A stretch of 13,553 nt of DNA from Porticoccus sp964608185 (GTDB taxonomy: Bacteria > Pseudomonadota > Gammaproteobacteria > Pseudomonadales > Porticoccaceae), in NCBI GenBank assembly GCA_964608185.1, contig CAZSMR010000032.1:1-13553 (forward strand), in the 5' to 3' direction. Position numbers and translations under genes: made by a program. This document shows positions 7,266-12,227 of this stretch, piece by piece. The notes below the pieces were generated by a model. It was not told the origin of the DNA, ran no database searches, and was given only the letters and a program-made list of their open reading frames with translations. The stretch's first letter is position 1; every line of letters begins with the position of its first letter.

Positions 7266-7808
7266 TTATTTGACATTAGTATCATTAGATTTCACGCAGT
7301 CTTGGTCAACATAAATCAATTCGTTTTTATCGAATCCTAGGCTATCAATTTTTCTTTCAAAATGCTTTTTCAGGTCTTCCGTTACGCACGGCTTTCTGGA
7401 AAGAAACCATAAATAAGATCTACTATCACTTGTAACAAAAGCATACTGATATGCATCATCAAGCTCAAAAATTAAATATGGTGTAGAGAATGGCCAAAAA
7501 AACGAAACCTTCATTAGACCTTGGTCTTCTTGGCCAATAAAGTTAGCTCTTCCTTCTGCTGTCTTCCACTTTGTACCTTTTTTCAATCCTTTGTTGAGAA
7601 CTTTTATTCCTCCTTTTTTATGCAAGGAATATTCAGCTGAAACATTTGTCATATCACGCTCAAACCAATGGTCTAATCTGGCAATTTCATACCATTTTCC
7701 AAGATATTGGGATATATTAAAATTATTTACAGGCTGTATTTCTTCTGCAGTTATAATACAGCTTAGTAAATTTAGCGATATGGCAAAGAAAACTTTTTTT
7801 ATAAGCAT
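7266..7808 (-). CDS. blc: Blc-type bacterial lipocalin
   Basis: The 180-residue protein closely follows E. coli Blc: VNNFNISQYLGKWYEIAR (27-44, with the lipocalin GxW motif), DHWFERD (46-52), EGRANF, KVSFFWPF (100-107) and YLWFLSRKP (132-140). Blc proteins are envelope lipocalins that bind lysophospholipids or fatty acids and respond to membrane stress. The signal peptide contains LLSC (14-17), a fair lipobox with C17 as the lipid anchor. Cleavage after ITA (21) by the ordinary signal peptidase is the alternative. C141 and C171 could form a disulfide. It diverges from the DUF3429 gene and sits beside the lipid-modification operon, consistent with a shared role in membrane-lipid upkeep. No clear ribosome site is seen. 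Confidence 0.93.
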   Translation of the reverse strand: MLIKKVFFAISLNLLSCIITAEEIQPVNNFNISQYLGKWYEIARLDHWFERDMTNVSAEYSLHKKGGIKVLNKGLKKGTKWKTAEGRANFIGQEDQGLMKVSFFWPFSTPYLIFELDDAYQYAFVTSDSRSYLWFLSRKPCVTEDLKKHFERKIDSLGFDKNELIYVDQDCVKSNDTNVK

Positions 7809-7889
7809 TTAATTAGTTTGACATATGCTTCTTCTACAAGCCATCCTCAGTTTTAACTTAGTTAATATTTTTTATAAAATAGAAAAAAT

Positions 7890-8324
7890 ATGAAAAGTAC
7901 TGAACAAAAAATAGCGATATATCTTGGATATCTTGGATTAATCCCTTTTATCTTATCGCTTATAATGGCTGTCTATTTTGAACAATTTAAAGAAACCTCA
8001 GAGCAAGCTTTTATCGTGTATTCTATAGTCATCATTTCGTTTATGAGTGGTATACATTGGGGGATAGCAATTAATAGTGACAACAAAAGACGCACAAAAT
8101 TTATTGTGAGCACTATTCCCCCTGTTTTAGTTTGGTTTGCTTTTCTATGTTTTCCCTCATATTTTTTAGTTATAACTTTAGGATTCGTCCATTTAGCTGG
8201 ATTGAGAGTAGACAGAATGATCTTTGAGCACTTAGATATGCAGTCCTCATATCTTAGAATGCGAATTAGGCTCGCTTCAATTGTCGCCGGCCTGCATTTT
8301 TTGTTAGCTGTATCGATTACCTAA
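7890..8324 (+). CDS. DUF3429 inner-membrane protein
   Basis: The 144-residue protein has four predicted membrane segments (about 10-29, 40-60, 70-100, 127-143). It carries the family's markers LGYLGLIPF (12-20), YSIVIISFMSGIHWG (44-58) and a late YLRMRIRLASIV (121-132). Function is unknown. Relatives are often found near light- or oxidation-response genes. It is divergent from blc across 81 nt. TATAAA at 7873-7878 could be a -10 box, which would give a nearly leaderless mRNA. No strong ribosome site is visible, in line with that. Its 3' end is 11 nt from the convergent TlpA-like gene. Confidence 0.85.
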   Translation: MKSTEQKIAIYLGYLGLIPFILSLIMAVYFEQFKETSEQAFIVYSIVIISFMSGIHWGIAINSDNKRRTKFIVSTIPPVLVWFAFLCFPSYFLVITLGFVHLAGLRVDRMIFEHLDMQSSYLRMRIRLASIVAGLHFLLAVSIT

Positions 8325-8335
8325 GCTATAGTATT

Positions 8336-8863
8336 TTAATTATCCCCGATAATTCTTTCTATTTGCTCTAAAAGTAAACCCTCGTTCCACTCGGCTGCTC
8401 CCTCGAGCTTTGCTATTATCAATCCTTTTGGATTAACTAAGATGGTTGTTGGAAGGCCCCTTAAGCCAAGTTGCCGAAAACTCTTATTTTTATTGTCATA
8501 CCACACTAGAATATTTTTTAGCATCATCGGCGCCAAAAAAGGCTCAACTACAGACGGTCCAGTTATGTCTTGACTTACAGTAATGACAGTAAGCCCTTTT
8601 TTTCTCAACTTTTTAGCTAGATTATTAAGTGCTGGCATTTCGGTAACGCAGGGTACACACCAAGTAGCCCAAAAATTAATTAAGATGTACTGCCCTAGAA
8701 ACTGGTCTACCTTTATAGTCTTTTCCCCATCATTAAAAAATAATAATGGTAATGATTCGGGTGGGGATAGGGTAATCATTTGCTCATTTGCTAGTACATT
8801 CGAAGACACTAAGATCGAAATAAGAAAAAAAATAGAGAACCTTTTAAGATATTTTATAGTCAT
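8336..8863 (-). CDS. Exported TlpA/ResA-like thioredoxin-fold protein
   Basis: The 175-residue product has a Sec signal peptide (hydrophobic 9-20, likely cleavage after VLA at 25) and a thioredoxin fold. The active site is FWATWCVPC (64-72, with C69 and C72), followed by the usual E75 and P77 and the cis-proline GLPTT (136-140). Members of this group reduce or exchange disulfides in the periplasm, for example in cytochrome c maturation or redox defence. No cytochrome maturation gene lies nearby. It is divergent from the exported glutathione peroxidase and may supply thiol reducing power to it, which is inference. The ribosome site is weak. Confidence 0.92.
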   Translation of the reverse strand: MTIKYLKRFSIFFLISILVSSNVLANEQMITLSPPESLPLLFFNDGEKTIKVDQFLGQYILINFWATWCVPCVTEMPALNNLAKKLRKKGLTVITVSQDITGPSVVEPFLAPMMLKNILVWYDNKNKSFRQLGLRGLPTTILVNPKGLIIAKLEGAAEWNEGLLLEQIERIIGDN

Positions 8864-8902
8864 ATTATGTGCGATTAAAATTTAATTTTATTAGCCGTTT
8901 TT

Positions 8903-8960
8903 ATGATTGTAAGCGATGACTCATGTATTATAGATCAAGGTAAACAATCATGTCGCTTAC
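8903..8960. promoter_or_regulatory. Paired inverted repeats in the divergent TlpA/peroxidase control region
   Basis: Two perfect 8-bp inverted repeats interlock. ATGATTGT (8903-8910) pairs with ACAATCAT (8944-8951). GTAAGCGA (8909-8916) pairs with TCGCTTAC (8953-8960). They flank the -10 box of the TlpA-like gene and touch its -35. GATAAT at 8978-8983 could be the -10 of the peroxidase gene, which would put its -35 on the same right arm. This arrangement fits an operator that serves both genes. The regulator is unknown. Confidence 0.4.
8927..8956 (-). promoter_or_regulatory. Probable promoter of the TlpA-like gene
   Basis: On the - strand, GCGACA (8956-8951) and a perfect TATAAT (8932-8927) are 18 nt apart, about 60 nt before the start codon. 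The -35 box overlaps one arm of an inverted repeat, TCGCTTAC (8953-8960). Confidence 0.5.
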
Positions 8961-9010
8961 GTATTTCATAAAAAAGCGATAATTATTTCTCAGGTAATGA
9001 AGGCAATATA

Positions 9011-9598
9011 ATGAGAGCACTTATAATAGGAACTTTTTTTATATATCAATGTATGATTTCTGCCAACATACTTGCATCTGGAGCATACGATATGAGCATT
9101 AAAGAAACTAATAATGATGATAGTGCACACCAGTTTGACTTTATTTCTATTGATGGTGAGCCAGTATCATTGTCAGATTTTTCGGGAAAAGCGGTATTGA
9201 TTGTAAATACCGCATCTCGCTGTGGCTTTACATCACAGTATTCTGGCCTTCAAAGTTTGTGGGAGAAATATCGTGATCAGGGCTTAGTGGTGCTAGGAGT
9301 TCCATCTAATGATTTTATGGGACAAGAACCTGGTACAGAAACTGAAATTAAGGCTTTTTGCACCGTTAAGTTTGATGTAGATTTTCCAATGACTTCTAAA
9401 GTTCATGTAAAAGGAAAAGAAGCGCACCCGTTTTATGCATGGGTTAAGAAAAAATCCGGTGCCCCTCGTTGGAACTTTCATAAATATCTACTAAATAGAG
9501 AGGGTGAGTTTGTCGTAGCTTACTCATCTATTACTGACCCGTTAGCCAAGAAAGTTATAGAAGCGGTTGAGTCAACTTTAGGAGCCAGTAAGAAATAA
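9011..9598 (+). CDS. Exported glutathione peroxidase (cysteine type)
   Basis: The 195-residue GPx-family enzyme reduces hydroperoxides, including lipid peroxides. The catalytic tetrad is visible: C71 in NTASRCGFT, Q105 in GQEPG, and W154-N155 in RWNFHKYL. C117 in AFC is placed as the resolving cysteine of thioredoxin-dependent members, so thioredoxin-like proteins rather than glutathione may be the reductant. An N-terminal extension of about 35 residues before the catalytic domain starts with a hydrophobic signal (4-22, likely cleavage near ASG), which places the enzyme in the periplasm. An AAGG ribosome site lies 7 nt before the ATG. It faces the divergent exported TlpA-like gene, which could be its electron donor (inference). 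Confidence 0.93.
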   Translation: MRALIIGTFFIYQCMISANILASGAYDMSIKETNNDDSAHQFDFISIDGEPVSLSDFSGKAVLIVNTASRCGFTSQYSGLQSLWEKYRDQGLVVLGVPSNDFMGQEPGTETEIKAFCTVKFDVDFPMTSKVHVKGKEAHPFYAWVKKKSGAPRWNFHKYLLNREGEFVVAYSSITDPLAKKVIEAVESTLGASKK

Positions 9599-9669
9599 AA
9601 TAAATGAATATATTGAATTTTGAGTTGGTTTTTTAAAAAAGAAATTTTATTAATTATTATTCATGCATC

Positions 9670-9719
9670 TAATTGGTTTTTATAGCTACCCAATTAATCT
9701 TGATAAGAAAAAATCTTAT
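9670..9719 (+). ncRNA. Structured queC leader, candidate preQ1-I-like riboswitch
   Basis: TAATTGG (9670-9676) pairs perfectly with CCAATTA (9690-9696) around a 13-nt loop that ends in UAGCUAC. An A-rich tail, AUAAGAAAAAAUCUUA, follows. The B. subtilis queC preQ1-I aptamer has GGUUCUAGCUACACCC and a tail AUAAAAAACUAA, so the loop, the C just before the 3' stem arm and the tail all look alike. Differences are about 6 extra nt between stem and tail, and only a weak loop-tail pairing (UAG with UUA). The tail can also fold as ATAAGA (9703-9708)/TCTTAT (9714-9719), which would bury the start codon. Confidence 0.35.
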
Positions 9720-10374
9720 GACTGAAAAAATTGTTGTCATTTTTTCTGGGGGAATGGATTCATTTACTCTCCTCAACAGATCCCTAAAAGAAGATTTTCA
9801 GGTGTTTGCTGTAACATTTGATTATGGTCAGAGACATTCTAAAGAAATCCAATACGCTATATCTGCTTGTAAAGAGCTAAAAGTCCCACATAAAGTGATT
9901 GATATTACTGCTATCAACCAGCTTCTGCAGGGCTCTTCATTAACTTCAGATATTGATATTCCAGAGGGTCATTATGCTGATGAGAACATGAAATCTACAA
10001 TTGTTCCAAATCGAAATATGATCTTACTATCCTTGGCTGTTGGGTATGCTATCTCTATCAATGCAAAAAAAGTTTTTTATGGAGCTCATTCGGGTGACCA
10101 TGCAATTTATCCCGACTGTCGGCCAGAGTTTGTAAAAAAAATGAATGATATATGTGCTGTTGCTAACTATGAGCCAATTGAAATTACGACTCCTTATTTA
10201 AATTATAATAAAGGACAAATAATAAAGGATGGCCTCCTTATGGGTCTAGATTATAGAAAAACATGGAGTTGCTATAACGGAAAAGATATAGCTTGTGGAA
10301 AATGTGGTGCCTGTTTTGAAAGAATTGAAGCCTTTTCTAGCAACAGTATTATTGATCCTTCGGAGTATGAGTAG
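9718..10374 (+). CDS. queC: 7-cyano-7-deazaguanine synthase QueC
   Basis: QueC converts 7-carboxy-7-deazaguanine to preQ0 with ATP and ammonia, on the way to queuosine in tRNA. The 218-residue protein has the PP-loop SGGMDS (10-15), FDYGQRH (34-40), VPNRN (96-100), GAHSGDH (122-128) and PDCRPEF (132-138). The C-terminal zinc site is four cysteines, C185, C193, C196 and C199. The ATG at 9718 directly precedes TEKIVVIFSGG, as in other QueC proteins. A TTG at 9673 would add 15 non-conserved residues and falls inside the leader hairpin, so I reject it. No good ribosome site is present, and the start codon lies in a potential hairpin. It overlaps queE by 1 nt. queD and queF are not in the window. 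Confidence 0.95.
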   Translation: MTEKIVVIFSGGMDSFTLLNRSLKEDFQVFAVTFDYGQRHSKEIQYAISACKELKVPHKVIDITAINQLLQGSSLTSDIDIPEGHYADENMKSTIVPNRNMILLSLAVGYAISINAKKVFYGAHSGDHAIYPDCRPEFVKKMNDICAVANYEPIEITTPYLNYNKGQIIKDGLLMGLDYRKTWSCYNGKDIACGKCGACFERIEAFSSNSIIDPSEYE

Positions 10375-11036
10375 TGAAAAAATCATACAAAATAAAAGAA
10401 ATATTTTATACATTACAAGGAGAGGGAGCTCAATCCGGACGGCCAGCTGTCTTTTGTAGATTTAGTAAATGCAATTTATGGAACGGTAAAGAGAAAGATA
10501 GAGCAGATGCTATTTGTAATTTTTGTGATACAGATATTCTTGGAACGGATGGACAAAATGGTGGAGAATACAAGACAGCATCAGATTTAGCCTCAGCAGT
10601 AAATAGGCTTTGGTCTAGCAATAAGGGAAAACCTTTCGTCGTATGTACTGGTGGCGAGCCAGCACTCCAGTTAGATGAGGATTTAATTGAAAATTTTCAT
10701 CAACTAGGTTTTGAAATTGCTATAGAGACTAATGGTACTCTGCCTCTACCTATTGGTATTGATTGGATATGTTGTAGCCCAAAAGGATCTTCAAAAATTA
10801 TTATCGATGAATGTGATGAACTTAAGTTAGTTTTCCCCCAAAAGAACGCTATGCCAGATAAATTCTCTCATATTAAAGCTGATTATTTTTATTTAACACC
10901 AATGGCTGCAGTATCTACAGATGAATATATACATCCAAATCATGATGATGTAACCCAACAAGCAATTAATTTTTGCCTGAATAATCCAAAGTGGCGACTC
11001 AACCTGCAAACGCATAAAGTTCTGAATATTGAGTAA
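10374..11036 (+). CDS. queE: 7-carboxy-7-deazaguanine synthase QueE (radical SAM)
   Basis: QueE is the radical-SAM enzyme that contracts 6-carboxytetrahydropterin to 7-carboxy-7-deazaguanine, the substrate of QueC. The 220-residue protein starts with IFYTLQGEGAQSGRPAVFCRF. Its iron-sulfur cysteines follow the CX14CX2C spacing of the Burkholderia-type enzymes (C33, C48, C51) rather than CX3CX2C. TGGEP (92-96), ETNGT (118-122), SPKG (135-138) and LQTHK (211-215) are also seen. The start is GTG, whose first G is the last base of the queC stop, with GGAG 8 nt upstream, so the two genes are translationally coupled. Confidence 0.95.
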   Translation: MKKSYKIKEIFYTLQGEGAQSGRPAVFCRFSKCNLWNGKEKDRADAICNFCDTDILGTDGQNGGEYKTASDLASAVNRLWSSNKGKPFVVCTGGEPALQLDEDLIENFHQLGFEIAIETNGTLPLPIGIDWICCSPKGSSKIIIDECDELKLVFPQKNAMPDKFSHIKADYFYLTPMAAVSTDEYIHPNHDDVTQQAINFCLNNPKWRLNLQTHKVLNIE

Positions 11037-11093
11037 TAAAAACCTTTGTTTATTGATAATAAAACTTTCAATTGTCTCGAACAAATAAAATTC

Positions 11094-11122
11094 TTTACAT
11101 TCTAGTTAAAGTATTTTATTTT
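11094..11122 (+). promoter_or_regulatory. Possible promoter of the small basic protein gene
   Basis: TTTACA (11094-11099) and TATTTT (11117-11122) are 17 nt apart, about 60 nt before the ATG. The 146-nt gap after queE is very AT-rich, so the match could be chance. I see no terminator after queE. Confidence 0.3.
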
Positions 11123-11182
11123 AATCTGTCTTATATTCTTTAGTTATGATTACCCATAAAATTTATTTATAAAAAACTATAT

Positions 11183-11452
11183 ATGAAAAGTAGCATAAAC
11201 AGTTTGAGCTGGACTGATGAAAAAGTTCAGCATGAGAAAAACATAAAACTTATTGCTAAATCCGAACTTAAGTTATCGGAACTTGGCTATACTTTGGTAA
11301 CCCGAAACACCTATTGGTTGGTGTATGAAGAATCAGGGAAAAGACATGTGTTTGAAGATCCAGAATCCCTTTATAAGTTTTGTTATAGAAAAAAATATAA
11401 AAAGATGAAAGAAATAAAAAAACCGGTTTTTGTTATTCAGAAATCGTCTTAA
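11183..11452 (+). CDS. Small basic protein of unknown function
   Basis: The 89-residue protein is lysine-rich and probably cytoplasmic. It has no signal peptide or membrane segment. Residues 12-35 look helical (DEKVQHEKNIKLIAKSELKL). The middle reads like a short beta unit, LGYTLVTRNTYWLVYEESGKRHVFED. The C-terminus is a basic patch, YRKKYKKMKEIKK. A nucleic-acid or ribosome partner is possible from charge alone, but nothing more specific can be supported. No clear ribosome site precedes the ATG. It stands alone between queE and the ferritin-like gene, with gaps of 146 and 222 nt. The regular amino-acid mix and 90-codon open frame suggest a real gene. Confidence 0.6.
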   Translation: MKSSINSLSWTDEKVQHEKNIKLIAKSELKLSELGYTLVTRNTYWLVYEESGKRHVFEDPESLYKFCYRKKYKKMKEIKKPVFVIQKSS

Positions 11453-11567
11453 AAAATTAAACTAATATTTATCGATCTAAAAGTTTTCTACTTCCTCTTC
11501 CGTAGAAGAGTTACCTAATTTATCAATTTTTGTTCGCACCTAATCGTAAAGTCTTTTCATATAAAAA

Positions 11568-11576
11568 TGGTATAAT
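11568..11576 (+). promoter_or_regulatory. Extended -10 promoter of the ferritin-like gene
   Basis: TGGTATAAT is a perfect extended -10 element (TG-N-TATAAT), and no good -35 is needed. Transcription would start near 11583, leaving about 90 nt of leader before the ATG at 11675. I see no Fur-box-like palindrome around it by eye. Confidence 0.65.
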
Positions 11577-11664
11577 TGTTTTATCTTTGTAAAAAAGAAA
11601 ACAAGTTAAATTTTTTTACTTCAGCTATTGCATTAGCTAGGCATGAATTTTTTGATAAACGATT

Positions 11665-11668
11665 GGAG
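11665..11668 (+). promoter_or_regulatory. Ribosome binding site that fixes the ferritin-like start
   Basis: GGAG lies 6 nt before the ATG at 11675. It is one of the clearest ribosome sites in this window and supports the shorter 146-residue protein over an upstream TTG start. Confidence 0.75.
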
Positions 11669-11674
11669 ACTAGT

Positions 11675-12115
11675 ATGGAGATGAAAGATATAAATTCGGA
11701 AGTTGTATGTAATATTTTAAATGAAATAATGGAGTATGAGTTAGCAGGTGTTGTTAGGTACACGCACTCCGCCATGATGGTGACCGGACCATACCGGCTT
11801 CCAATAGTCTCATTTCTTAAAGACCAGGCTTCTGAATCACTTATGCATGCTCAGCAGGCTGGAGAGCTAATCGTTGGCTTGGATGGCCATCCCAGTCAAA
11901 GAATTGCCAAAATAAAAGAAACTAATAGACATTCGATAAAAGATATTTTGGAGGAGAGTTTGGCGCATGAGCTAGGCGCTCTAAGTTTATATAAGAAATT
12001 TCTAGAAAATGTTGCAGATAGATCTATATATTTGGAAGAGTATGCTCGCGGGCTTATAGGGCAAGAAGAGCAACACTCTCTAGAGCTTAAGGCAATGCTA
12101 AAAGACTTTGGCTAG
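11675..12115 (+). CDS. Ferritin-like/bacterioferritin-family protein
   Basis: The 146-residue four-helix protein resembles the short bacterioferritin-like family with ELAGVVRYTHSAMMV (22-36), ESLMHAQQAGELI (54-66), LDGHPS (69-74), EESLAHELGALSLY (93-106) and EEQHSLEL (131-138). Likely metal ligands are E22, E54 or a near neighbour with H58, E99 and the E131-x-x-H134 pair. Such proteins store iron or detoxify it with peroxide. The first motif has E and H four residues apart rather than the ExxH of classical bacterioferritin, and the haem-binding Met is not evident. The ATG is chosen because GGAG (11665-11668) lies 6 nt before it. An in-frame TTG at 11576 overlaps the promoter -10 and would not be in the mRNA. 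Confidence 0.85.
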   Translation: MEMKDINSEVVCNILNEIMEYELAGVVRYTHSAMMVTGPYRLPIVSFLKDQASESLMHAQQAGELIVGLDGHPSQRIAKIKETNRHSIKDILEESLAHELGALSLYKKFLENVADRSIYLEEYARGLIGQEEQHSLELKAMLKDFG

Positions 12116-12134
12116 TGTCTCTGGGGAGGTTTGA

Positions 12135-12169
12135 ATTAAAAACGGGGGAATTTATTCCCCGTTTTTAAT
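12135..12169. terminator. Bidirectional rho-independent terminator
   Basis: A 13-bp perfect inverted repeat, ATTAAAAACGGGG (12135-12147) and CCCCGTTTTTAAT (12157-12169), surrounds a 9-nt loop, with T-runs on both strands. It lies 19 nt after the ferritin-like stop and about 58 nt past the stop of the convergent TonB receptor, so it can end both transcripts. Confidence 0.92.
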
Positions 12170-12227
12170 AATATTACCCATACATAAAGTATCTAAATAA
12201 GGAAATGTATAATTTTCTTCTCATTCT

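Noticed and set aside
7591..7812. Open frame of 73 codons on the + strand across the lipocalin gene
   Set aside because: It lies opposite the well-supported lipocalin, has no homology signal and no ribosome site.
7818..7823. Perfect TTGACA in the blc/DUF3429 gap as a -35 box
   Set aside because: No acceptable -10 box is found 16-19 nt downstream.
8583..8885. Open frame of 100 codons on the + strand across the TlpA-like gene
   Set aside because: It mirrors the coding strand of a clear thioredoxin-fold protein and has no family features of its own.
9293..9481. Open frame on the - strand inside the glutathione peroxidase gene
   Set aside because: It is a shadow of a gene with a complete catalytic tetrad.
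9673..9717. Upstream TTG extension of QueC
   Set aside because: The 15 added residues are not conserved, and the region is a structured leader. The ATG at 9718 fits the family start.
10430..11084. Two open frames on the - strand over queE and its 3' side
   Set aside because: Both are antisense to queE, with no start signals or recognisable product.
11484..11509. TTCTAC/GTAGAA hairpin after the small basic protein gene as a terminator
   Set aside because: The stem is short with a 10-nt loop, and there is no T-run behind it. It may be a weak RNA structure only.
11576..11674. Upstream TTG extension of the ferritin-like protein by 33 residues
   Set aside because: The TTG overlaps the -10 box, so it precedes the transcript. 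A good GGAG site serves the ATG at 11675.
11581..11775. Open frame on the - strand at the 5' end of the ferritin-like gene
   Set aside because: It overlaps the promoter and start of the ferritin-like gene and shows no coding features.
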